Assembly: GCF_019654975.1 (NCBI RefSeq)
Contig: NZ_BPEW01000014.1
Location: 1-64,000, forward strand
Direction: 5' to 3'
Length of the DNA stretch: 64,000 bases
From: Shewanella sp. c952
GTDB taxonomy: Bacteria; Pseudomonadota; Gammaproteobacteria; Enterobacterales; Shewanellaceae
The notes beneath the pieces are model-generated. The model ran no database searches. It saw nothing but the letters and a program-made list of their open reading frames with translations, and was not told where the DNA came from. Shown piece by piece: positions 8,604 through 16,851 of the stretch; the stretch's first letter is position 1; each line of letters begins with the position of its first letter. Position numbers and translations under genes: made by a program.

Positions 8604-9087
8604 TTATCACCTCAAGGTTGTTGAATCTATTTCAGATTACCGTAATCACCTGACGACATACCACATTAATTTAACAAAAGTTACATCACAAGCTCTACAT
8701 GTGGGTCCGCTCACTAAAAGTTGATTAAGCAACGCCTTTGCCCGAGACACCGAAAGTACCTATTCCTCACTTTGATATAATGGCAGAGAAAGGCCGCGGT
8801 ATAGATGAGTAATAAAAATACATCACCAAGCATCAATTCGCTTAACTTAAGCAACACCGACTCCAATCAAGCAATTAAACAAGCAAGTAAAAAACATAAA
8901 TTTGCTTATGCGTAGCATTTTTATGATCAAAAACAGATTTTATACAAAAAATTGTTACAACAAGTTTGTACAAAGCGTCAAATAAAGGTATTTTTGACGC
9001 TTCTAGAACAAAGTATCTAAAACTCTAGATTTATTCACTTTTAATCAGTACCGACCATTAGAATAATGTTATGAAGGAAAGGGAAAA
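8604..9087. other. Intergenic region with an extended -10 box and hairpin
   Basis: A 484-bp divergent region between two c-di-GMP enzymes. It holds an extended -10 sequence TGATATAAT (8773-8781), a 36-codon open frame directly after it (8805-8915), and an inverted repeat AAGCGTCAAA / TTTGACGCTT (8973-8982 and 8993-9002) with a 10-nt loop. The hairpin has no T run and lies about 85 bp before the start of the next gene, so it is more likely a leader structure or operator than a terminator. Confidence 0.45.
8805..8915 (+). CDS. Possible 36-residue small protein, unproven
   Basis: An open frame of 36 codons starting ATGAGTAAT and ending KHKFAYA before TAG. It is polar and Asn/Ser/Lys-rich, with no membrane segment. 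A well-formed extended -10 box lies 24 bp upstream, but there is only a poor ribosome binding site. I recognise no family. It is listed because of the promoter-like element; it may be non-coding or a leader. Confidence 0.2.
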   Translation: MSNKNTSPSINSLNLSNTDSNQAIKQASKKHKFAYA

Positions 9088-11205
9088 ATGAATATGCAAA
9101 AGTGGTCAGAGTTATACTCTCACCTAACATCTTCCACCCCTTCTCTTTCCGAGCAACTTATTCAACTAGATAGTGCAGAGTCACCCTCCGCCTTAGCTAT
9201 CGTAAAAGGATATCATTTTCTCGCTGCCAACCAGGCAACCTTAAGTTACTTCGAGAGTGTTGAACAAAATTTTGTCCATGCTACGCCCTATGATTTCTCT
9301 CCTAGAATACAATCATCAGGTAGAAATAGTGTCGAGTACGGCCAACAAAAGCTCCGCGAGGCCGCTAAAGGCAATATAGTCGCTTTTAACTGGCTACACA
9401 TTAGCCAGCAAGGCACCGAGCTGCCGACCAAAGTAACCCTTTACCCTGTAAAGCTTAGAGATGAAGATGTCATTTTGATTCAATTTACCCCTATGGATAG
9501 ACGGGGTAAACGTCGCACTCGCTCAAGCAATGGTTTTGAAGGGCTGCCGAAAGAGCTCATGTCGATAACTCTAGAAGATAGTGCAGAAGCTGTATATATC
9601 ACTAATGAAGACAATCGAATCTTGGCAGTAAACAAAGCCATGTGTCGTATTTGCGGTTATAGCGCTGAACATATGCTCGCTAAAACCCCTTATGAGCTCG
9701 GCCTTGAAGCTATGCTCAACGACACTATCAACACTAACCCATTGAAAGAAAAAGGTAACTGGCAAGGCGAAGTCTGGAAGTATCGTTCAGATGGCTCAAA
9801 GTTCCCCGCTTGGCAGAGTTGTCGCCGGATCTATGCCGACAATACAGTGTATTTCGTCAATTTATTCAGTGATATTAGCGAGAAAAAACGACTCGAAGCT
9901 AAGCTCACCCAGCAAGCTATGTACGACAAGCTAACCGGTTTACCGAATCGATTTCATCTTATCAAAATTCTTAATAAGGCGATTGAAGATATTAAACAGC
10001 ACAGCAGCATGATTGGTGCTTTAATGTTTTTAGATCTCAATGGTTTTAAAAATATTAATGATAGTTTCGGTCATGCAACAGGCGATAAGGTTTTGCAATT
10101 AGTTGCGGCAAGACTAGAAACTTGCTGCCTTGAAGACGCTGAGATTGCTCGGCTCGGTGGCGATGAATTTACCTTAGTACTGCCAAAATGTAAAAATAAA
10201 CAAGAGATAGAAACCTTCTCCGATCTCGTTCTTTCTTTGTTTGATGCGCCATTTGAAATCGATGGGCAAAAATTTTACCTTAGTACCAGTATTGGCATAT
10301 CACTATTCCCACAGCAGAGTCTCGAAGCAAATCAATTACTGAGCATGGCTGACACTGCTATGTATTCCGCCAAGAAGAGCCCTAACCACATTCGCTTTTA
10401 CAACGCCGCAATCAGAGAAGCTGCTGAGAAAAAACTTCATATACTTAACGATCTGAGGCACGCTCAAAGCTTGGGGCAATTTAGTTTGGTTTATCAGCAA
10501 ATTGTTGATCTTGAATCCAACGAAACGATTGCCGTTGAAGCACTATTGCGTTGGCAACGTAGTAACGGCGATATACTAGAGGCCAATGAGTTCATTCCTT
10601 TACTGGAAGAGACGGGCTCAATGGTCAATGTGGGTCTGTGGGCTCTCGAGCAAGCCTGTACCCAGATGGCTCTGTGGCATACTCAGTACAATAATACACT
10701 TAAAATCACGGTTAACATCTCAACTTCACAACTGGCACACCCAGATTTTGTATCAATGCTAACCAAGGTACTACAACAGACTCAGTTGCCATCAGATAAA
10801 CTGATTATCGAAATTGAAGAGTCAGCACTGATCCGCAAACCAGCGCTGATGTCAGCAGTATTAAGTGAACTTAAACAGCTTAATATCGGCATCGCCATCG
10901 ATGACTTTGGCGCTGGATTATCTTCATTAAGTCGATTAGGCAGTTTGCCAATTGATTGCTTAAAAATTGACTCCAGCTTTGCACAACGATTACATGAGCC
11001 TCAAGGAAAAGAGCTATGCAAAGCCATGGTGCAATTAGCCCAGACTTTGAATATCTGTTATATCGCAGAAGGTATCGAAACCAAAGAGCAAAAAGAGTTG
11101 TTAGCTAAAATGGGGAAAGGATATGGCCAAGGCTACCATTTTGGCTGGCCTGCAACGGCTGAGGTGTTTGCGACAGAGTCATTATATCTGCTCAAAAAAG
11201 CCTAA
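9088..11205 (+). CDS. PAS-GGDEF-EAL dual-domain cyclic-di-GMP enzyme
   Basis: A 705-residue cytoplasmic protein. Two PAS-like modules (about 25-140 and 155-268) precede a GGDEF domain with intact RLGGDEF (GGDEF at 357-361) and an EAL domain with VEALLRW (E484), IEESALI, IDDFGAGLSSL, LKIDSSF and AEGIETKEQ. Both active-site sets look complete, so the protein could make or degrade c-di-GMP, with the PAS domains sensing an unknown signal. There is no membrane segment. A strong GAAGGAAAGGG ribosome binding site precedes the ATG. It faces away from the EAL gene across a 484-bp region. Confidence 0.92.
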   Translation: MNMQKWSELYSHLTSSTPSLSEQLIQLDSAESPSALAIVKGYHFLAANQATLSYFESVEQNFVHATPYDFSPRIQSSGRNSVEYGQQKLREAAKGNIVAFNWLHISQQGTELPTKVTLYPVKLRDEDVILIQFTPMDRRGKRRTRSSNGFEGLPKELMSITLEDSAEAVYITNEDNRILAVNKAMCRICGYSAEHMLAKTPYELGLEAMLNDTINTNPLKEKGNWQGEVWKYRSDGSKFPAWQSCRRIYADNTVYFVNLFSDISEKKRLEAKLTQQAMYDKLTGLPNRFHLIKILNKAIEDIKQHSSMIGALMFLDLNGFKNINDSFGHATGDKVLQLVAARLETCCLEDAEIARLGGDEFTLVLPKCKNKQEIETFSDLVLSLFDAPFEIDGQKFYLSTSIGISLFPQQSLEANQLLSMADTAMYSAKKSPNHIRFYNAAIREAAEKKLHILNDLRHAQSLGQFSLVYQQIVDLESNETIAVEALLRWQRSNGDILEANEFIPLLEETGSMVNVGLWALEQACTQMALWHTQYNNTLKITVNISTSQLAHPDFVSMLTKVLQQTQLPSDKLIIEIEESALIRKPALMSAVLSELKQLNIGIAIDDFGAGLSSLSRLGSLPIDCLKIDSSFAQRLHEPQGKELCKAMVQLAQTLNICYIAEGIETKEQKELLAKMGKGYGQGYHFGWPATAEVFATESLYLLKKA

Positions 11206-11422
11206 CTTAAACAATAACAATAAGATAAAACACATTGAAAGATGGCTGCATCAATCACCTGAATAAATTCAGTGTCGCCCCCTGCAAAAGCCGTGAATGA
11301 GGCAGCCACTTACGTTAGCTAAAATAGCTTACATGACTATTAAACCCTATATTTCACTGGATTAGCGTGACCTAAATTGGGTTTTACTGAGTATTAGATG
11401 ACCTGATTCACAAATTCTACTT

Positions 11423-12025
11423 CTATTTATTATCTCTATATCGTGCTCTCACATCTGCTGGCATCGACGCCAACCTTTGCTCAACTAACGCCGCTAAAGC
11501 ATCGGTTAATGGCGTTACGTCTTTTAGCGGTTCTATCGCCTTCAACATCATCGCACTCGCCTCTAAAGTTGATAAACTATCACTGCGACTCGCTTTGCGG
11601 ATGGTGTAATTAGAAGCTGACTCTAGATCAAGGTGTAGAGCAGGAAAATCCGCTAACCACGGGTTTAACTGCAACAACTTGTAAGCTTTTCTCCAGGTAC
11701 CATCTAATAGCAAAAGAATCACCTCTTCATCCAGTGAGCAGCTATTCGCCAATTCACTGCCTTCTGATGGATAAACTAAATAGACCCGCTTTTCAGATTC
11801 AGTTAAATATTGTCTTAATGCAGAAAAATCTGCCGCAGTTTCACCCACAAAGACCTGCGTTTCAGGGATCACAAGCTCCATTAAACGTACGCTATTTTTG
11901 GCATGACCAACTTCACTAGGATCTTGTAACACGATCAACTCAGTTTTTACCTGCATTCTTCTAATGCTGGCACACAGGCATGCTTTTAATGGGTAATAGC
12001 ATGTAGGACAATCTGGACGAGACAA
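11423..12025 (-). CDS. tapT: DTW-domain tRNA-uridine aminocarboxypropyltransferase (TapT-like)
   Basis: A 200-residue DTW-domain protein. N-terminal Cys residues CPTCYYPLKACLC (residues 5-17) form the usual zinc knuckle. The family signature appears as LLLDGTWRKAYKL (about 110-122), followed by the conserved NPWL. The family transfers the aminocarboxypropyl group of SAM to uridine in tRNA (acp3U47 in E. coli, TapT/YfiP). Length fits TapT, and no fusion partner is present. It is isolated from its neighbours by about 170-220 bp on either side. The DTW signature is clear; the exact paralogue is an inference. Confidence 0.82.
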   Translation of the reverse strand: MSRPDCPTCYYPLKACLCASIRRMQVKTELIVLQDPSEVGHAKNSVRLMELVIPETQVFVGETAADFSALRQYLTESEKRVYLVYPSEGSELANSCSLDEEVILLLLDGTWRKAYKLLQLNPWLADFPALHLDLESASNYTIRKASRSDSLSTLEASAMMLKAIEPLKDVTPLTDALAALVEQRLASMPADVRARYRDNK

Positions 12026-12111
12026 AAGTGTAAGCCTTCTTCATTCCGCTAACTTGGTAGTGCTTAGTTTATACCAATTAGCTATGTTCTATCATTAAGC
12101 TTCACGCAAAA

Positions 12112-12143
12112 AAAACCTGCATAGATGGTTGCTCTATACAGGT
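12112..12143 (-). terminator. Rho-independent terminator of the MFS transporter gene
   Basis: Stem ACCTGCATAGA (12115-12125) pairs with TCTATACAGGT (12133-12143), with one mismatch and a 7-nt loop. On the minus strand it is followed by a run of eight T. It lies about 60 bp past the stop codon of the transporter gene at 12201. Confidence 0.85.
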
Positions 12144-12200
12144 CAAAGGGTGTTTCATCGTTAGCCGTAAAACAGCGCTAACTGTAATTTCATCAGTCGC

Positions 12201-13415
12201 TTAATAAGCATGTTGCTCTTGATGCCAATGGTCAAAACGGGACATGGCCATCATAGAGAGCAAGATGATCGCTAAACCGCCCATGACCAAAGCCACGGCA
12301 TAAGGTGCTGGAATACTGGTTTGTTGTACTAGCCCTGTCAGTAGTGATGCACCACTCATTTGAATAAAACCTAACATCGCTGTAGCAGTGCCCGCTCTCT
12401 CACCAAAGGCGGATAGCGCCATACTCGTTGCCGGCCCCAATAACAGTGCAAAGCCAATACAGAGCAACATCATTGGCAACATAAAGCTAAATGCCGCAGC
12501 TAACCCCGTTTGAGGACCGAATATTTGTACTAACACTTCGGTTGCTGCTGCAACTAGCATGAAGGCCAATGCAAGTATAACCGTCGGACGATTACCTAGC
12601 TTTTTAATCACTATTGGAGCTGCAAAACAAGCAACGATATTAACCGCAGCGTTAAGGCCGAATAAGCCACTAAAGGTCAACTCTGACACGCCAAGTCGAT
12701 CTATTAACCAAACTGGAGCATATGAGACGTAGCTTAAAATCGCCGCCATACCCGCCATACAAGCAAAGGCATAGAATAAAAAGTGTGTTTCAACAATCAC
12801 GGGTTTATAACGAGCCCAGCGATATAGTGGGCCTGAACTGACGGTATTTTTAGGGCGTGTTTCAGGTAGACGATAGCCGACAAAAACGAGGATAAGAATT
12901 GCGTACAGCGTCATAAAGACAAAGGTCGAGCGCCAACCAAATTGCAAGGCCAGCAAACCACCAAGCGTCGGTGCTAACGCTGGAATCACACATATCATAC
13001 CGTTAAGGTAACTGTAGTAACGAGCTCCTTCTTTCGGTGAAAAGCAATCACGTACTGCACTAAAGACCACAATAGAGGTCGAGCAAGCAGCCAAACCTTG
13101 TAACACCCGAGCAAACTGCAGCCATTCAAACTCAACAGCTACCGCAGCCAGCATACTACTTGCTGCATAAAGAATAATACCGCCTAACGCGACAGGTCTT
13201 CTGCCATATCTATCGGCTAAGGGACCAATCAATAACTGTCCAGTGCCCATAGCAAATAGGAACAACACCAAAGTCGACTGGATTTGGCTAGCAGAAACCG
13301 AAAACTCTGCAGCCATAGCAGGCATAGAGGGAAGGTAAATATCGATAGCCAAAGGGCTAAGAACCACCATCGACATTAAAATAGGTAATAAATTACGACG
13401 CATCATCTTTCTCAA
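12201..13415 (-). CDS. Bcr/CflA family multidrug efflux MFS transporter
   Basis: A 404-residue, 12-segment major facilitator protein. The start LSPLAIDIYLPSMPAMA is the hallmark of the Bcr/CflA drug/proton antiporter group. The loop-2 motif GPLADRYGRRPV is intact, and the motif-C-like sequence ALAPTLGGLLAL is in TM5. It probably exports a toxic compound, dipeptide or sulfonamide-like drug, as in relatives. It is divergent from a LysR gene 88 bp away, so that regulator probably controls it. A strong terminator follows. Confidence 0.88.
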   Translation of the reverse strand: MRKMMRRNLLPILMSMVVLSPLAIDIYLPSMPAMAAEFSVSASQIQSTLVLFLFAMGTGQLLIGPLADRYGRRPVALGGIILYAASSMLAAVAVEFEWLQFARVLQGLAACSTSIVVFSAVRDCFSPKEGARYYSYLNGMICVIPALAPTLGGLLALQFGWRSTFVFMTLYAILILVFVGYRLPETRPKNTVSSGPLYRWARYKPVIVETHFLFYAFACMAGMAAILSYVSYAPVWLIDRLGVSELTFSGLFGLNAAVNIVACFAAPIVIKKLGNRPTVILALAFMLVAAATEVLVQIFGPQTGLAAAFSFMLPMMLLCIGFALLLGPATSMALSAFGERAGTATAMLGFIQMSGASLLTGLVQQTSIPAPYAVALVMGGLAIILLSMMAMSRFDHWHQEQHAY

Positions 13416-13503
13416 ATATTGGAAACGTGACTATATTAATCAAACCATGGTATGAACAGAAATGATATTATTTCCATAATGAATTTCCATTGAGGAATAT
13501 CTA

Positions 13504-14499
13504 ATGAAATTAGAGAATTTAGCTCGTATCGACTTAAACCTATTGGTGATACTGCAAATACTGCTTGAAGAGAAGAGTGTTACCCGAGCGGCCAACCGTT
13601 TACATCTCAGCCAGTCTGCATTGAGCAAAAGCCTCAATAGACTGCGTGAAACCTTAGGCGACCCTCTTTTTCTGCGCACAGCTCATGGTTTAAAGCCTAC
13701 CGCTCACGCCGTTCAATTAGGAAAAATGTTGCCACAAAGTCTACAAAGCTTATATCAACTGACTCTACCACCCAGCTTTGAACCCGCTAGCAGTACCAGA
13801 CAATTCTCATTCGCCATGGTTGAAAGTGCATATGAGACACTTATTCCCTATTTTATTGGCCCACTTCTGACTAAAGCGCCAAATCTTAAGTTAGATAGCT
13901 ATGTTTGGACTGAGAATTCAACGCTAGCGATTCAGCAAGGTCAGATAGATTTCGGCATCTCTGGACGTGACCTTCATCCACAGTCAGCCTTTCAAGTAGA
14001 CAGGCTACCAGACGGAATAGCGCATCAAACACTCTTTACCGATGAGCAAGTTTGTCTAGTTCGAAAAGGCCATCCGCTGCTAAATGCGATAGCTGCAGGC
14101 CATTGGGATCGAGAGATCTATCTAGAGATGGCACACGTGCAAGTACGCTGTGAAGGAAATGATTGGTGGGCACTAGATTATCACTTAGCCGACTTAGGGC
14201 ATCATCGTCGTATCAGCACCACAGTACCTGATTTTTACGGTGCGGCGAGTATTTGCGCCCATAGCGATCTCATATTCACTCTACCGGCAAGCTTTGCTAA
14301 ACATGCCCAAAAGCTATACCCGCTGGCAGAACTACCTCTGCCCTTTGATTTCATGCCACTTGCTTATGTGTTGCTATGGCACCAGAGAAATGATGATGAC
14401 CCAGGACACCAATGGGTTAAGAACATAATTTGCCAGAGTGTTTCAGCAGCTTTTAGCTCGCCAGAGCTAAAAGAATTTGTAGAAGTTAGGGGGAGTTGA
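13504..14499 (+). CDS. LysR family transcriptional regulator
   Basis: A 331-residue LysR-type regulator. The N-terminal winged helix (about 8-67) reads LNLLVILQILLEEKSVTRAANRLHLSQSALSKSL..., followed by an effector-binding domain of the PBP2 type (about 95-300). It is transcribed away from the Bcr/CflA pump gene. The 88-bp gap contains imperfect palindromes (ATGGAAATTCATTATGGAAA read on the minus strand), as expected for a LysR operator. Likely role: local control of the pump in response to its substrate, inferred from position. Confidence 0.88.
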   Translation: MKLENLARIDLNLLVILQILLEEKSVTRAANRLHLSQSALSKSLNRLRETLGDPLFLRTAHGLKPTAHAVQLGKMLPQSLQSLYQLTLPPSFEPASSTRQFSFAMVESAYETLIPYFIGPLLTKAPNLKLDSYVWTENSTLAIQQGQIDFGISGRDLHPQSAFQVDRLPDGIAHQTLFTDEQVCLVRKGHPLLNAIAAGHWDREIYLEMAHVQVRCEGNDWWALDYHLADLGHHRRISTTVPDFYGAASICAHSDLIFTLPASFAKHAQKLYPLAELPLPFDFMPLAYVLLWHQRNDDDPGHQWVKNIICQSVSAAFSSPELKEFVEVRGS

Positions 14500-14577
14500 T
14501 CTTTCACGGTTGTTTTTGCCGCCGTTTATTGGTTATTTTAACAACGCGTTGGCTGTGCGGTTTAGTCATTCCCCCAA

Positions 14578-14760
14578 ATAATACCAATTCCATTAAGGAT
14601 ATACTCAGTTCGAGCTTTCTCAGTCTTTTCAATTCAAGGCGCATTGGTAAAGAAATGGTTATTCCCTTTTAAGCCAATGCAAAGAAGAAGTGGAAAGACA
14701 GAGAGCCTCACAATGCGCGGCCTTAGGGTTATAAACAAAGCTCGAAAGATCAACAGCCCC
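14578..14760. repeat. Fold-back repeat, diverged relative of the 33683 and 62934 elements
   Basis: It starts with the same AATACCAAT end as the two larger elements and shares with them TACTCAG, AATTCAAGGC and GGTTATTCCCTT in the same order. It also folds back on itself: CATTGG pairs with CCAATG around the TTATTCCCTTTTAAG centre, and CGAGCTTT occurs near the left end and as AAAGCTCG near the right end. It is non-coding. Its right boundary is uncertain. Confidence 0.45.
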
Positions 14761-14891
14761 TAATCAAGATTAACCTTTATTAACGTGATATCTGCTTAGT
14801 TTGTCGGCAATATGAAAGTCGTTAGTTTATTCATTCAGCCAGTATTCATCTTTGTGGTGTAAGCTAACAACTAAGAAATTATGGAGAAGAT

Positions 14892-15245
14892 ATGATTTAC
14901 AACCAGTTTCAAAGCAGTTCAATGCAAAATCGATTTTCTGGCTCTCGCGGCTGGTTAGCATTCGTCATCGGTTTAGCCTTTATGACTCTAGCCTTAGTTG
15001 CGCTGCCTTTCCTGTTACTTTTTGGCGCTATCACTTTTATAACGCTAAGCCTTTTTGGTCGCGTTTATTTAAAACGTCAGCTAGCACGTTTCCAGAAACA
15101 ACAAGCAGGACAAACATACCAAAGAGATAACGAACAGCAAACTGATGCTTTCAGCAATACAGATTTTAAAGATACTGCCTTTAAAGATAGTACGACTCAA
15201 CCAGCAAGAGCCGGACGCACTTTCGAGCACAATCCTAACGAATAA
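14892..15245 (+). CDS. Small membrane protein of unknown function
   Basis: A 117-residue protein with a GGAGAAG-type site before the ATG. It has a hydrophobic hairpin or one long membrane segment (about residues 25-60), then a basic patch (RVYLKRQLARFQKQQ) and a polar, disordered tail rich in Asp, Thr and Gln. I do not recognise a family. Its last 11 bp overlap the end of the converging peptidase gene. The about 390 bp upstream contain a fold-back repeat. Confidence 0.6.
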   Translation: MIYNQFQSSSMQNRFSGSRGWLAFVIGLAFMTLALVALPFLLLFGAITFITLSLFGRVYLKRQLARFQKQQAGQTYQRDNEQQTDAFSNTDFKDTAFKDSTTQPARAGRTFEHNPNE

Positions 15246-16518
15246 GCTTCATTGCAGATGCGCTGCGGGGTCTTGATAGCAAGGCCTCAAAACGCTGCCA
15301 ATGCATCGCTTTACTGTCAGATTCAAATTCAACCCAATCTGCTACAGTATCTTCACCAACACTGTAATTTATAATGTAAGAACGATTGCAGTCAAAAAAG
15401 CGCATACGCTGCTCAGCTCGCGAATGAGTATAAAGCGCATCATCAACCAATAAACGTATCGCTTCTTGCTGATCAATTTTTTTATCAGTCAGTAGCTTGC
15501 TAACATGGTTTTCAAAGTATCCCAGCCGCTTAATACACGCAAAAACTTTATGAAATAATGCCATATCCGCATCAAGCCCTGCTAAAGGCATTAATACATC
15601 ACGTTCAAAATCAACGATTTCGTCGGCAGTCATCAGTATCCGGAGCGCGTAATTAGCACTGCCTTCAGCTAAGAATGAAATGGGGCTAAATAGCGGGTAA
15701 ACAGAATACTCTAACCAACCTTTTCCTTTTACTAGCAGCTGCTCTTGCAAAGCATTAAACACATGATGTCCAGGGTAGCCTTCGTGAGTGGCAAGCTCTA
15801 GGTAACGATCGATCGTCAACGGTTGATCTTGATTAAGTTGGATAAGGCTATGGTAGTCGCCTTTAAACCAGTTATAGGCAGTCCAGACTTTGCCATTAAC
15901 ATACTCAATGTCACAGCTCTCGTTTTCAGGTAGTGTGAACTGCAACTTAGTTAACTCACGCGCCTTGTCAACCGCAGCATTGAATACAACTCCAGCCTTA
16001 TCTTTAGGTACAATGTAACTATCTTTAAATAAAGTAAAACGGCTCTGTAGGCTACCAAGGCCTGGCAATAATTGCTCAAGTTCAAGGTGTATGGCCTTTA
16101 ATTCATCCAGCTGGAATTCAGCCACTGAGGAGTCATATAACCTTGCAGCCTCTTCATCAAAGCTAAGCTCCTTACCCTCTAATAAGTCTAAATAAGCACC
16201 AATAGACGACCATTGCTTTTCTAAAAAGTTATAGCGTGCTTGTAACTCTGCATTAAACTTTTTGGCGCCCAACACATTAAGTAACTGACTACCTTCTTCA
16301 AACTGCGATCTAAGTGCTGTCATCGGCTGCCAGTAAGCTTCTTCCTTCCAAGCGCTTGGGCCAAAATAGGCGTCTATATAAAGGTCATCATGTTGCCCTA
16401 CAGCCAGCACCAATCGAACATAGCGCTCTGCAAAATGATTCAGCTCAGTATTTAGACTTTTCAAGGATAATTGAGAGGTCGGAATTGACTTCACTTCATT
16501 TGCTGCAGAGTAGGACAT
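15235..16518 (-). CDS. DUF885-like putative metallopeptidase
   Basis: I place the start at 16518 (MSYSAANE), which has GGAG seven bases upstream; an in-frame ATG at 16575 gives 19 extra residues without a good site. The protein (427 residues) contains THEGYPGHHVFNALQEQ, matching the HEGxPGHH zinc site of DUF885 proteins, and downstream FLAEGSANYALR, which can supply the Glu ligand. No signal peptide, so cytoplasmic. DUF885 proteins are predicted carboxypeptidase-like enzymes, but this one is shorter than most. It overlaps the converging small membrane-protein gene by 11 bp. Confidence 0.75.
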   Translation of the reverse strand: MSYSAANEVKSIPTSQLSLKSLNTELNHFAERYVRLVLAVGQHDDLYIDAYFGPSAWKEEAYWQPMTALRSQFEEGSQLLNVLGAKKFNAELQARYNFLEKQWSSIGAYLDLLEGKELSFDEEAARLYDSSVAEFQLDELKAIHLELEQLLPGLGSLQSRFTLFKDSYIVPKDKAGVVFNAAVDKARELTKLQFTLPENESCDIEYVNGKVWTAYNWFKGDYHSLIQLNQDQPLTIDRYLELATHEGYPGHHVFNALQEQLLVKGKGWLEYSVYPLFSPISFLAEGSANYALRILMTADEIVDFERDVLMPLAGLDADMALFHKVFACIKRLGYFENHVSKLLTDKKIDQQEAIRLLVDDALYTHSRAEQRMRFFDCNRSYIINYSVGEDTVADWVEFESDSKAMHWQRFEALLSRPRSASAMKLIR

Positions 16519-16851
16519 ATAGCGCTCCAATATTTTATTTGAAGCTAAGGTACACATATTGCATAATGTATACAAGGTAAATTAACAAACAATAAACTGA
16601 ATATTGTATTTTATAATTTACAGCTGGATTACCTGTTAATGATATAATTGCAGAACATAAAAACAAATAAAATTTCTTTGCCAAGCTTTATGCTTTTCAT
16701 AGAAGGTGTTGTAGAAAAGTAATCCCGTTTAGATTGATCGATATGCCACTATAAAATTGGATACGTGAATAGAATTAGCCTCACGAATCGCGATCACTCT
16801 GGCAGATTGCATCTAGTCATGAATCAATTTAAAGCCAGCATTTTTTATTAC

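Noticed and set aside
14852-15130. 92-codon open frame over the start of the small membrane-protein gene
   Set aside because: It is in a different frame from a gene with a good ribosome binding site and clear membrane segment, and its product has no sensible composition.
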